A DNA stretch of 64,000 nucleotides, taken from NCBI RefSeq assembly GCF_003987595.1, contig NZ_NGJZ01000001.1, positions 372,001 through 436,000 on the forward strand, in the 5' to 3' direction. A program made the position numbers and the translations under genes. How positions within the stretch are numbered: position 1 is the stretch's first letter; every line of letters begins with the position of its first letter. Below are positions 1-7,730 of the stretch, piece by piece. This DNA is from Vagococcus entomophilus. GTDB taxonomy: Bacteria; Bacillota; Bacilli; Lactobacillales; Vagococcaceae. The notes under the pieces are model-generated. The model did no database searches, was not told the origin of the DNA, and saw nothing but the letters and a program-made list of their open reading frames with translations.

Positions 1-1
1 C

Positions 2-373
2 TATCTACAATGTGCTTCAAAAGATGAATGCTATTTAGATGGTATGCCAAGTAGAGAGCAATTTTCTAAGTTGTTCCGCTTTATTTCACAACATAAAAAT
101 ATCGATATTCGATATAAGCTCAAACAAATCGCGAGTTTTTTACAGTTAAAAGAAAACCTATTAATTTTTATGATTGAAGTGTTTTCTGAACTGGAATTTG
201 TTACAATAGATAATGGTGTTATGAACCAAATCGAAAATCCAAAAAATCAGCAACTTAATGATAGCCAAGCTTTTAAGCGTCGAGAAGCAAAAATCAAATC
301 AGAAGAATTTTTATTGTATAGTAATTTGACGACGTTGAAAGACTGGTTTTTAAAACAGGAGGAAAAAAAGTGA
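2..373 (+). CDS. recJ: RecJ single-strand exonuclease, C-terminal fragment (cut by window edge)
   Basis: The reading frame is open from base 2, so the gene begins outside the window and only about 123 C-terminal residues are visible. The fragment ([21 protein letters not shown], then a helical acidic/lysine-rich tail) looks like the C-terminal region of Gram-positive RecJ, a 5'-3' single-strand DNA exonuclease of recombination and mismatch repair. In many Firmicutes recJ lies directly upstream of apt, as here. Its TGA overlaps the GTG start of apt by 4 bases, implying translational coupling. The DHH catalytic domain lies outside the window, so the call rests on this tail and on gene order. 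Confidence 0.75.
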   Translation, partial: YLQCASKDECYLDGMPSREQFSKLFRFISQHKNIDIRYKLKQIASFLQLKENLLIFMIEVFSELEFVTIDNGVMNQIENPKNQQLNDSQAFKRREAKIKSEEFLLYSNLTTLKDWFLKQEEKK

Positions 374-882
374 ATTTAAAAGATTATATTGCAAGTATCC
401 CAGATTTTCCAGAGAAAGGGATCATCTTTAGAGATATTTCTCCACTAATGGCGGATGGAGATGCATACCGCGAAGCAACAAAAAGAATTGCTGAATATGC
501 CAAAGAAAAAGAAGTAGATATGGTTGTTGGACCAGAAGCTAGAGGCTTTATTGTGGGGTGTCCTGTTGCCTATGAACTAGGAATTGGCTTTGCTCCAGCA
601 CGTAAAAAAGGCAAACTCCCTCGTGAAACGGTCGAAGTTAGCTATGGTTTAGAATACGGAGCAGATGTATTAGCCTTACATAAAGATGCAATCAAGCCTG
701 GACAAAAAGTTTTGATCTGTGATGATTTATTAGCAACTGGTGGCACCATTGCAGCGACGATTGAGCTTGTTGAAAGTTTAGGCGGCATTGTTGTAGGAGC
801 AGCCTTTTTAATCGAATTAGAAGCATTAAAAGGTCGCAATAAAATTGAAGGCTACGATATTTTAGCTTTAATGGAATATTAG
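370..882 (+). CDS. apt: Adenine phosphoribosyltransferase
   Basis: 170 aa, the usual length. It makes AMP from adenine and PRPP in purine salvage, in the cytoplasm. The PRPP-binding loop [16 protein letters not shown] is at about residues 114-129, and the N-terminal [17 protein letters not shown] is typical of Apt. The start is GTG at 370, preceded by AGGAGG at about 357-362 and overlapping the recJ stop (GTGA). A terminator follows, so recJ-apt looks like the end of one transcription unit. Confidence 0.97.
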   Translation: MNLKDYIASIPDFPEKGIIFRDISPLMADGDAYREATKRIAEYAKEKEVDMVVGPEARGFIVGCPVAYELGIGFAPARKKGKLPRETVEVSYGLEYGADVLALHKDAIKPGQKVLICDDLLATGGTIAATIELVESLGGIVVGAAFLIELEALKGRNKIEGYDILALMEY

Positions 883-937
883 TTTTGTGAGTGCGCACGC
901 AGCAAAAGGATAAATTCTGACTAAATAAAAAATACAG

Positions 938-985
938 AGAGTGTAGAACACAAGTAACGTTTACTTTGTGCTACACTCTTTTTTG
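938..985 (+). terminator. Rho-independent terminator after apt
   Basis: The inverted arms AGAGTGTAG (938-946) and CTACACTCT (971-979), extended inward by partly paired bases, are followed by a T-run to 984. Confidence 0.9.
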
Positions 986-998
986 TTCGTAGGACTTA

Positions 999-1027
999 TT
1001 GACGCATCATTTTCACAATGTTAGAAT
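999..1027 (+). promoter_or_regulatory. Sigma-A promoter of the PTS gene
   Basis: TTGACG (999-1004), a 17-base spacer and TAGAAT (1022-1027). It lies between the apt terminator and the PTS gene and predicts a leader of about 85 nt. The same hexamer pair occurs in front of valS. Confidence 0.8.
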
Positions 1028-1070
1028 AAGAACGTTGGTTTTTTATAGTGAAATTCTTTTGATTGTTTTC

Positions 1071-1085
1071 ATGAATACGCTTTCG
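1071..1085 (+). promoter_or_regulatory. cre-like CcpA site in the PTS leader
   Basis: ATGAATACGCTTTCG matches the catabolite-responsive element consensus WTGNNARCGNWWWCA at all but two positions. It lies downstream of the predicted transcription start, where CcpA would act as a roadblock. The assignment rests on sequence similarity only. Confidence 0.45.
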
Positions 1086-1120
1086 AAAAAACAACAAAAA
1101 AATAATTTGGAGGAACCCGT

Positions 1121-3241
1121 ATGAAAGGGAAAGGATTTGAGGTTTTACAAAAAATTGGAAAAACATTTATGTTACCAATTGCTTTACTGCCAATTGCAGG
1201 ACTAATGCTAGGGGTTAGTTCAGCGGTTACCACCCATACTTCTTCTCACTCATTTTTATTTAAATTGTTCTCGGTTATTAATGATTGTGGGAATATTGTA
1301 TTTGCTTATCTGCCACTATTGTTTGCAGTATCTATTGCATTAGGAATGGCGAATAAGGTCAAAGAAGTTGCCGCATTATCAGCAGTTGTGGGTTATTTCT
1401 TTATGTATGCTTCTCTAACGAGTATGATTAGTAACTTTCTGGATGTTAAAAAGCTAAAAGAAACTTTAGGCCTAATAGGAGATGTTGTAGGTTTCCATAA
1501 TACAATGAACACTGGTGTTTTAGGTGGAATTATTATTGGGCTTGTCGTTGCAGCGTTACATAATAAATTTTATAAGATTGAATTACCAGATAGTTTGTCC
1601 TTCTTTGGGGGAACTCGATTTGTTCCAATTATTTCTGCGATTGCCGGAGTGGTGATTGGGGTATTATTAGCACTTATATGGCCTTATATTGGGGCAGGAA
1701 TTGCTTGGCTTGGCGCTGCCATTGCTTCATTAGGTGTATTTGGAACCTTTATCTATGGATACATCTACCGTGCGTTAATTCCACTTGGTTTGCACCATGT
1801 GTTTTACATGCCGTTTTGGCAAACAGCACTTGGAGGTACAGCGACAATCAATGGGCACTTGGTAGAAGGGGCACAAAATATCGCCTTTGCACAAATTTCA
1901 GCTGGAAAAGTTGTTTCGCCTGAAGCGGCTAAGTACTTCTCTGGAATGTTTCCTTTCATGATTTTTGGTTTTCCTGCTGCAGCGTTAGCAATGTATCGTC
2001 AAGCAAAACCAAATAAGAAGAAAGAAGCAAAAGGTTTGCTCTTTTCTTCAGCAATTACTTCGATTGTAACGGGGGTAACTGAACCATTAGAATTCTCCTT
2101 TTTATTTGCTTCTCCGCTTCTTTACTTTGGGGTTCATTGTGTGCTTGCAGCATTTTCATTTGCATTGATGAATTTCTTGAAAGTGGGAGTAGTCGTTTCG
2201 TTTTCTGGAGGATTAATTGACTTGTTCTTTAATGGAATCTTACCAGGGCAAGACAAAACAAACTGGATTCCAATTATTATAGTTGGGGTTATTTATGCGA
2301 TTGTTTACTATACTGTGTTTACTTTCTTTATCAAAAAGTTCAACTTGAAAACACCAGGACGTGAAGAAGATGATGAAGAAACCAAAATGTTTACTAAAAA
2401 AGACTATTTAGCTTCAAAAGAAACAGCCAATTTGACCGACAAAGAAATTGTTTCTTATGAGATTGTTTCAGGATTAGGTGGAACAAATAATTTGGTAGAC
2501 GTTGATAATTGTGCTACCCGGCTGCGTGTGACTGTAAAAGATGGACAACTAGTCAATCAATCACAGTTAAAAAGTACTGGGGCTGCTGGAGTGGTGGTAA
2601 ACGGAAATGGTGTACAAGTAATTTACGGACCAAAAGTTGCGAATATAAAAACAAATGTTGATGAATTTATTGCAACTGGAAAAGCACCCAAAGAAGCAGC
2701 AACACACCTGGTTGAAACGACCGAAAAACAGCAGGCTGAAACGCAAATTTCAGTAGATGAGGCTACAAATCAAGTTCCTGTCACGGAGCAGCTTGAGCTA
2801 TACTCTGTAGCAAAAGGAAAAGTCGTTCCAATTGAGCAAGTAAATGATGTTGTATTTGCCCAAAAAATGATGGGGGATGGCTATGCTGTTATTCCAGAAA
2901 ATGGGGAAATTTATTCTCCCGTAAAAGGGGAAATTATGAGTGTTTTCCCAACAAAACACGCAATTGGAATTAAAACAGATACTGGTGTGGAAGTCTTACT
3001 ACACATGGGGATCAATACAGTGGAGCTTGAAGGAGCTCCATTTGAAATCTTTGTCAAAGATGGCGACAAAGTAGAGCCAACGACTAAGCTGGCTACGGTT
3101 GATTTACAGGCACTTAAAGATGCTGGGAAAGGCAATGAGATGATTGTTGTCTTGACTAATATGGATAAAGTGAAAGCTTTTGAATTAGCAAAGACGGGAA
3201 ATCAAGCTGCTAGTAGCAGTGTGGGGACGGTCGAGGTTTAG
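1121..3241 (+). CDS. ptsG: PTS glucose-family permease, fused EIICBA
   Basis: 706 aa membrane permease that imports and phosphorylates a glucose-type sugar using phosphate from HPr. The domain order is C-B-A. EIIC spans residues 1-405 (many membrane helices; the GVTEPLEF motif at 318-325). EIIB is about 440-515, with the phosphorylated Cys464 in DNCATRLRV. EIIA is about 560-695, with active-site His628 in VLLHMG and the second histidine at 613. Overall it resembles Bacillus PtsG (the LKTPGRE linker after EIIC is the same). Maltose-type MalT belongs to the same family, so the substrate is not certain. The RBS GGAGGA sits just before the ATG. No antiterminator gene lies beside it. Confidence 0.88.
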   Translation: MKGKGFEVLQKIGKTFMLPIALLPIAGLMLGVSSAVTTHTSSHSFLFKLFSVINDCGNIVFAYLPLLFAVSIALGMANKVKEVAALSAVVGYFFMYASLTSMISNFLDVKKLKETLGLIGDVVGFHNTMNTGVLGGIIIGLVVAALHNKFYKIELPDSLSFFGGTRFVPIISAIAGVVIGVLLALIWPYIGAGIAWLGAAIASLGVFGTFIYGYIYRALIPLGLHHVFYMPFWQTALGGTATINGHLVEGAQNIAFAQISAGKVVSPEAAKYFSGMFPFMIFGFPAAALAMYRQAKPNKKKEAKGLLFSSAITSIVTGVTEPLEFSFLFASPLLYFGVHCVLAAFSFALMNFLKVGVVVSFSGGLIDLFFNGILPGQDKTNWIPIIIVGVIYAIVYYTVFTFFIKKFNLKTPGREEDDEETKMFTKKDYLASKETANLTDKEIVSYEIVSGLGGTNNLVDVDNCATRLRVTVKDGQLVNQSQLKSTGAAGVVVNGNGVQVIYGPKVANIKTNVDEFIATGKAPKEAATHLVETTEKQQAETQISVDEATNQVPVTEQLELYSVAKGKVVPIEQVNDVVFAQKMMGDGYAVIPENGEIYSPVKGEIMSVFPTKHAIGIKTDTGVEVLLHMGINTVELEGAPFEIFVKDGDKVEPTTKLATVDLQALKDAGKGNEMIVVLTNMDKVKAFELAKTGNQAASSSVGTVEV

Positions 3242-3270
3242 CTCCCAGATATATAGGTCGATTTAAATGT

Positions 3271-3312
3271 AAAAACACTTTAGAGAAAAAGTTTTCTCTA
3301 AAGTGTTTTTTT
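3271..3312. terminator. Bidirectional terminator between ptsG and the small minus-strand gene
   Basis: A 19-base perfect stem (arms 3271-3289 and 3292-3310, core ACACTTTAGAG/CTCTAAAGTGT) is flanked by an A-run on one side and a T-run on the other. It can therefore end transcription from both strands. Confidence 0.9.
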
Positions 3313-3326
3313 ATGAAGAAACGATT

Positions 3327-3527
3327 TTATTTTCGATAAGCATAATGCTCTTGATAATATTGTTCTTTTTCAAAATTTCGGTAACGTCTTTCATCCCAGC
3401 TCATTAACCAGAGTAAAATGAGAGGGGCGACAACAAGAAGGGCATTTTTCCATCCTAAAAACCCTAAAAATATTCCAATAAGCAATACAACCAATATAGC
3501 GCCAATTCTTCTAATCGCTGTCATCAT
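3327..3527 (-). CDS. Small membrane protein, predicted SOS-regulated
   Basis: 66 aa, or 65 if the second of two adjacent ATGs (3522-3524) is used; that one is better spaced from the AGGAGG at 3531-3536. Two hydrophobic segments (about residues 7-25 and 28-44) are followed by a highly charged, tyrosine-rich tail (DERRYRNFEKEQYYQEHYAYRK). I do not recognise the family. A good RBS, a clear promoter, a terminator and its isolation between two terminators argue that it is a real gene. The two LexA-like boxes in its promoter suggest expression during DNA damage. A role such as slowing division, as small SOS membrane proteins do elsewhere, is only a guess. Confidence 0.75.
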   Translation of the reverse strand: MMTAIRRIGAILVVLLIGIFLGFLGWKNALLVVAPLILLWLMSWDERRYRNFEKEQYYQEHYAYRK

Positions 3528-3550
3528 TTTTCCTCCTAATTAATTATAGA

Positions 3551-3599
3551 GAACGTTTGTTCTTATTTATAGTATACAAACAAATGTTCCCGTTGTAAA
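3551..3599 (-). promoter_or_regulatory. Promoter with two LexA-like (SOS) boxes
   Basis: On the minus strand: -35 TTTACA (3594-3599), 17-base spacer, -10 TATACT (3571-3576). Box 1, GAACATTTGTTT (3578-3589), fills the spacer. Box 2, GAACAAACGTTC (3551-3562), is a perfect GAAC-N4-GTTC dyad just past the predicted start site. The Bacillus LexA consensus is CGAAC-N4-GTTCG. Confidence 0.7.
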
Positions 3600-3600
3600 G

Positions 3601-3649
3601 AAAAAAATAAGTATGGGACATAATTTTTGAGTTATGTCCCGTACTTATT
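3601..3649 (-). terminator. Terminator of ansA
   Basis: An 18-base inverted repeat (3606-3623 with 3632-3649, containing GTATGGGACATAA) is followed on the minus strand by a T-run (A-run at 3601-3607). Confidence 0.85.
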
Positions 3650-3679
3650 AGTATCTGAATAGCTAATGCACTACCATTT

Positions 3680-4654
3680 CTACCCTTCAGTAGTAATAAA
3701 TTCAACCAAAGCATTTGACGACATCTGATGATTAAGGGCCACGAGTAATTTGATTCGTGCTTTTTGACTGTTTAGTCCTGTACAAAACATTACACCTAAG
3801 TCAATCAGTTGTTTCCCCCCGCCTTCATAACCGTATACTCCTTCGGCAATTCCGTTAAAGCAACGAGAAACTAAAACGATTGGCACTTTTTTGTCTAAAA
3901 GCTTTTGTATTGCAGGTAAAGTTTTAGGGGGAAGATTTCCGGCTCCTAATGCTTCAATTACTAGTCCATCTAGCTGTGCTTCTGAAAGAATCGTTAGTAA
4001 GGTCTCTTCCATCCCAGCATAGGCTTTAACAATTGGAATGGTACCTGTTACAGATTGAATAGCTAGTTGTGAAGTTTGTGTCAGTTCTTGAAAAAACAAG
4101 ATTTTACTTTTTGTAATCAATCCGATAGGACCAAAAGTTGGAGTTCTGAACGTAGCAACATTGGTGGTATGAGTCTTTGTAACATAGCGAGCAGTATGAA
4201 TCTCATCATTCATAACGACCAAAACACCTTTTCCTTTACTTTGTTTAGCAGAGGCCACACGAATAGCAGACTGAAAATTATAGAGACCATCCGAGCCAAT
4301 TTCATTACTGGAACGCATTGCTCCAGTCAAAACAATTGGCATAAGTTGTCCAATCGTGATATCTAAAAAATAAGCTGTTTCTTCTAAGGTATCTGTACCA
4401 TGGGTAATCACCACTCCATAGACACCCTCAGTATGCGCTTTTTGTATGCGTTCTTTTAGGTGCAGCATGTGAGTAGGCGTAATATGAGGAGAGGGAACAT
4501 TCAAGAAATCCTCTATGATAAGTTCAGTACCCGATTCCAAAGTAAGAGAAGAGGTAAGAAGTGGATTCTGAGGATCGGTCACGACACTTCCTGATTCAGG
4601 ATCTTCGTGCATGGCAATGGTACCACCTGTATGCAAAATTAGAACTTTCTTCAT
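3680..4654 (-). CDS. ansA: L-asparaginase, type I (cytoplasmic)
   Basis: 324 aa. It hydrolyses asparagine to aspartate and ammonia. Both asparaginase signatures are present: HTGGTIAM at the N terminus (nucleophile Thr) and THGTDTLEETAYFL near residue 80 (Thr-Asp pair). There is no signal peptide, so it is the cytoplasmic type. I chose the ATG at 4654. A longer frame would start with a TTG at 4717 that is itself part of the -35 box, so it cannot be translated from that promoter. The RBS is weak (AAGTTGGTG). Confidence 0.93.
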   Translation of the reverse strand: MKKVLILHTGGTIAMHEDPESGSVVTDPQNPLLTSSLTLESGTELIIEDFLNVPSPHITPTHMLHLKERIQKAHTEGVYGVVITHGTDTLEETAYFLDITIGQLMPIVLTGAMRSSNEIGSDGLYNFQSAIRVASAKQSKGKGVLVVMNDEIHTARYVTKTHTTNVATFRTPTFGPIGLITKSKILFFQELTQTSQLAIQSVTGTIPIVKAYAGMEETLLTILSEAQLDGLVIEALGAGNLPPKTLPAIQKLLDKKVPIVLVSRCFNGIAEGVYGYEGGGKQLIDLGVMFCTGLNSQKARIKLLVALNHQMSSNALVEFITTEG

Positions 4655-4688
4655 TGGACACCAACTTTCTGTATTATAATTCTTATTT

Positions 4689-4717
4689 ATGATACTATTT
4701 TTATTAAGAGAGTACAA
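4689..4717 (-). promoter_or_regulatory. Promoter of ansA
   Basis: On the minus strand TTGTAC (4712-4717), 17-base spacer, TATCAT (4689-4694), about 35 bases upstream of the chosen ATG. Confidence 0.65.
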
Positions 4718-4759
4718 TCAGAAAATACGTAACAAACTACAAGATAGTCAGGGAAAGGG

Positions 4760-5602
4760 ATGAGGGAATTGATTCGTATAGGGCTCACAACTTGGTCAGA
4801 ACATACAGACTTAAGTAATGGGAAAAAACCGACATTGGCTGAATACGCCTCAAAATTTCCTTTGGTAGAGGTAGATACTCTTTTTTATGGGATTCCAAGG
4901 AAAACTACGGTTGCTTCATGGATAGAAGCAGTTCCACCAAGTTTTCGGTTTATTTTAAAAGTGCCAAAAGCAATGACTTTGCATGAGGAATGGCAAAAAA
5001 ACTATGAGAGTGAAAAAGATCTCTATCTACAATTTTTTGAATCAGTTGCTCCTCTTATCTCAAAAAATCAGTTGTATGCTTTTTTGTTTCAGTTTCCACC
5101 ATATTTTTCTTGTACAAAAGAAAACATTCTTCATCTAAAAAAGATTCGAAAAATCTTTAAAGAACTACCAATTGCTATTGAGTTTCGCAATGCGGCATGG
5201 TTTTCCGATCCAATGCAAGCTAAAATGATTCGATTTATGCAGGAAAATCAATTTATCTTAACGATTGTCGATAGTCCGCAACTCCCAACAAATGCCATTC
5301 CTTTTTTACCACTTGCAACTCATAGTTCAAAAGTATTGATTCGTTGTCATGGCAGAAACATTCAAGGCTGGCTTGAAAAAGGGGAAGATTGGCGCCAAAA
5401 AAGAACATTATATGATTATAACGAAAAAGAATTAGAAGAACTTGCAGAGCATGCGTCACAATTAGAAAGTAAGCAATTAGAGGTAGCAATTATTTTTAAT
5501 AATAATTCTGGTGGAGATGCGTATCGGAATGCAACTTCTTTAAAAAATAGATTAAACATTCAATATGCGGATCTGAATCCTGAACAAATTGATTTGTTTT
5601 AA
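4760..5602 (+). CDS. DUF72 family protein (YecE/YunF-like)
   Basis: 280 aa. The start (RIGLTTWSEHTDL), the FPLVEVDTLFYGIP segment, the FRFILKVPK strand, and IAIEFRNAAWF followed by VDSPQLP and a late CHGRN segment are the landmarks of DUF72, a TIM-barrel family of unknown biochemical function. A GGGAAAGGG stretch precedes the ATG. It is followed after 16 bases by a HAD phosphatase, so the two and the next gene probably form an operon. No function is assigned. Confidence 0.88.
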   Translation: MRELIRIGLTTWSEHTDLSNGKKPTLAEYASKFPLVEVDTLFYGIPRKTTVASWIEAVPPSFRFILKVPKAMTLHEEWQKNYESEKDLYLQFFESVAPLISKNQLYAFLFQFPPYFSCTKENILHLKKIRKIFKELPIAIEFRNAAWFSDPMQAKMIRFMQENQFILTIVDSPQLPTNAIPFLPLATHSSKVLIRCHGRNIQGWLEKGEDWRQKRTLYDYNEKELEELAEHASQLESKQLEVAIIFNNNSGGDAYRNATSLKNRLNIQYADLNPEQIDLF

Positions 5603-5618
5603 AGAGAAGAGGAGAAAC

Positions 5619-6455
5619 ATGATAAAGGCAGTTTTTTTTGATGTTGATGGGACACTATTAACAAATCAGTCACAGATTTTACCTAGTACAAAACAAGCAA
5701 TCAAGCAACTACAAAAACAAGGAATTCTGTGTGGTATTGCTACGGGGAGAGGGCCAAGTCAATTAAAAAATCGGTTAGACAACGTCACATTTGATCTATT
5801 TGTGACCTATAATGGACAATTGGCTTATAACGAGACGACGACCTTTGTTTCAAAACCATTTTCCCAAGAGATTGTTCACGCTATCGCTAAGTATTCGATT
5901 AAGGAAAAGAAACAAACCGTCTTTGGGTTTTCAGATGAATTAAAAGGCAGTTATTATATGACCCAAGGAGAAAAAGGATGGTTGAAAAAAATTTCGAACC
6001 TATTTCCCAAGAATATTTCTGCTTCTTTTCTTAAAAAAGTATTGCGGCTTTTAGGTAGTGGAGGACAAGGTACGTATAAAAAGCTCTTGCATACGACTGA
6101 ACCAGTTTATCAGTGTATGATGGTGAGTGATATTCGTGAACAATCTGCGCTGAGTACAAGTTTTCCTGATTGTGATTTTACTCGATCAAGTAGTTATTTA
6201 GTCGACATCCTACCAAAAAATGGTGCAAAGGAAAAAGGCATACAGGCTGTGTGTGCTGCTTACGGCATAACTCAAGAAGAAATTATGGTTTTTGGAGATA
6301 GCTGGAATGATATTGGGATGTTAAGCTATGCAGGAATTGGGGTAGCAATGGGGAATGCGTTAACGGAAGTCAAAAAAAGCGCCAACTATGTGACGAGCGA
6401 TAACAATCACGATGGAATTATGAACGCTTTACACTATTATCAGTTACTTAATTAA
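5619..6455 (+). CDS. Cof-type HAD phosphatase
   Basis: 278 aa. HAD motif I is FFDVDGTLL at the N terminus (nucleophile Asp), motif II is the ATGRG segment, and motif IV is VFGDSWNDIGML with the late GVAMGNA; all fit the Cof/YidA class of sugar-phosphate and nucleotide phosphatases. A start 10 codons upstream would run into the preceding gene; the ATG at 5619 with AGAGGAGA 5 bases away is better. The substrate cannot be told from sequence. Confidence 0.92.
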   Translation: MIKAVFFDVDGTLLTNQSQILPSTKQAIKQLQKQGILCGIATGRGPSQLKNRLDNVTFDLFVTYNGQLAYNETTTFVSKPFSQEIVHAIAKYSIKEKKQTVFGFSDELKGSYYMTQGEKGWLKKISNLFPKNISASFLKKVLRLLGSGGQGTYKKLLHTTEPVYQCMMVSDIREQSALSTSFPDCDFTRSSSYLVDILPKNGAKEKGIQAVCAAYGITQEEIMVFGDSWNDIGMLSYAGIGVAMGNALTEVKKSANYVTSDNNHDGIMNALHYYQLLN

Positions 6456-6468
6456 AAGGAGAGAAATA

Positions 6469-6972
6469 ATGGATCATTTTTATGAAAAAGTTCAAGAATT
6501 CCACAATGAATTTCATCCAAGTGAACACTCAAAACCAACTGCATTCAATCTAGTAGAAGCAAAACATCGTGCTGAATTTAAAATTGAAGAAATAGTAGAA
6601 TTTATTTATGCATCATCTGAAAATGACTCGCAGCTTTTTGCACAAAATATTGCCTATCTAAAAGGGAGTATAGATAAGGCTGTAAATAAAATTCAACAAA
6701 AACAAAAAAAAGTTAAGGATCCATTAGTAGAACAGGTCGATGCTTTGACAGATTTACTTTATTTGACGTATGGTTCATTTGTTTTAATGGGAGTCGACCC
6801 AACTGAAATCTTTCACATTGTCCATCAAGCAAATATGGGGAAGAAATTTCCAGATGGACTGGCTCATTTTGACCCAATAACACATAAAATACTAAAACCT
6901 GCACATTGGGAAGCAATGTTTGCTCCTGAAAATAAAATCAAAAAAGCGCTGGACAAACAAAAAAATAAATAA
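6469..6972 (+). CDS. All-alpha NTP pyrophosphohydrolase-like protein (PRA-PH/MazG fold)
   Basis: 167 aa. The helical pattern KHRAEFKIEEIVEF, then VDALTDLLYLTYGSFVLMGVD and HQANMGKKFPDG matches phosphoribosyl-ATP pyrophosphatase/MazG-like proteins: acidic residues E-x-x-E and D-x-x-x-D coordinate Mg and the late N-x-x-K binds phosphate. No histidine biosynthesis genes are near, so a house-cleaning role on a non-canonical nucleotide is more likely. It follows the HAD gene by 13 bases, with RBS AGGAGAGA. Confidence 0.75.
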   Translation: MDHFYEKVQEFHNEFHPSEHSKPTAFNLVEAKHRAEFKIEEIVEFIYASSENDSQLFAQNIAYLKGSIDKAVNKIQQKQKKVKDPLVEQVDALTDLLYLTYGSFVLMGVDPTEIFHIVHQANMGKKFPDGLAHFDPITHKILKPAHWEAMFAPENKIKKALDKQKNK

Positions 6973-6982
6973 CAAATTTTTA

Positions 6983-7006
6983 TTTTAATACAATATTGTA
7001 TTAAAA
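6983..7006. promoter_or_regulatory. 24-bp perfect palindrome (operator-like)
   Basis: The half-site TTTTAATACAAT is followed directly by its exact reverse complement, with no spacer. It lacks a T-run, so it is not a normal terminator, and sits 10 bases after the preceding stop codon. It could bind a dimeric repressor. A partial cre-like AAAGCGCTT abuts it at 7004-7012. The gene it would serve is the small one at 7149. Confidence 0.5.
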
Positions 7007-7148
7007 GCGCTTGGAAAATGCCTCTTTTTAGAACAATTTTTTCTAAAACGGATAAATATTGCTAATCTTGTTCCTTTTCTAGTATTTTTTTGTTATTTTG
7101 TTACTATAAAAAAATTGGCCTATTCTATTTAATTGGATGTGAAAATTT

Positions 7149-7352
7149 ATGAATAAAGAATTAGTAGAGGTTGGGGAAGAATATCTCTGCCAAGCAGTTG
7201 GGTTAAATGAAGAAGCGGTTGGAAAAGTAACACATAAAATGGAAAACTGCGTGGTCATTGCAATTGAAAGTTGTGCAACATGTGATGCAGATACGGTAGA
7301 AGAAAAAATAAAAATGGTTGTAGCCAAATACGAACACCTAGTTAAAGTTTAA
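7149..7352 (+). CDS. Small conserved protein, possibly DUF2187-like
   Basis: 67 aa, acidic and beta-rich. The pattern EYLCQAVGLNEEAVGKVTHKMENCVVIAIE then EEKIKMVVAKYEHL is like the YkvS/DUF2187 group, where a short barrel with a G-x-V-x-K-x-x-x-x-V-V core ends in a KxVVxxK motif. Three cysteines (one C-x-x-C, CATC) are unusual for that group. The RBS is weak (GGATGTG). A strong terminator follows directly. Function unknown. Confidence 0.6.
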   Translation: MNKELVEVGEEYLCQAVGLNEEAVGKVTHKMENCVVIAIESCATCDADTVEEKIKMVVAKYEHLVKV

Positions 7353-7363
7353 GTAAAGAAGTA

Positions 7364-7405
7364 ACAAAAACCCCTCTCAAAATAACTTGAGAAGGGGTTT
7401 TTGTC
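7364..7405. terminator. Bidirectional terminator
   Basis: The arms ACAAAAACCCC..TCTCAA and TTGAGA..GGGGTTTTTGT flank a short loop, with an A-run on one side and a T-run on the other. It lies between two convergent small genes. Confidence 0.9.
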
Positions 7406-7696
7406 TTATTTTTTTTGTTCAAATTTAGTCGCAATATATTCATTGGAAGCGATAGCTAACATTTCGAGCCAACTACTAAAGTCTGTCTGTTTTATGATAT
7501 AGGCATCAAGTGATTTTTCATCAATTTTTTCAAAATCTTCATTCGTTTTTGCTTTGAATCCACCTTTTTCAAAGAAAGAATAAATATCAGAAAAAGAAGT
7601 GTGTTCTTTCATGAATGCATTTGTGAATAAATCAGTAAAATCTACAGAAGCATTGGCGTCTACTTCAATAGAAGTAGTTTTGATATCTTTTGTCAT
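7406..7696 (-). CDS. Hypothetical protein
   Basis: 96 aa from the ATG at 7696 (MTKDIKTTSIEVD). A longer reading would overlap lysC. It is acidic and predicted soluble, with no membrane segment and no motif I recognise; the centre (SFSDIYSFFEKGGFKAKTNEDFEKI) looks helical. The nearest RBS-like GAGG is rather far from the ATG. It lies 34 bases after lysC on the same strand and shares the following terminator, so it is probably co-transcribed with lysC. Confidence 0.6.
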   Translation of the reverse strand: MTKDIKTTSIEVDANASVDFTDLFTNAFMKEHTSFSDIYSFFEKGGFKAKTNEDFEKIDEKSLDAYIIKQTDFSSWLEMLAIASNEYIATKFEQKK

Positions 7697-7730
7697 AATT
7701 GTTTTAAACCTCAATGTATTTAGTATTTTA

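Noticed and set aside
7002-7015. cre site (AAAGCGCTT core) after the NTP-pyrophosphohydrolase-like gene
   Set aside because: Two or three mismatches at conserved positions and half of it is shared with the perfect palindrome; too weak to call alone.
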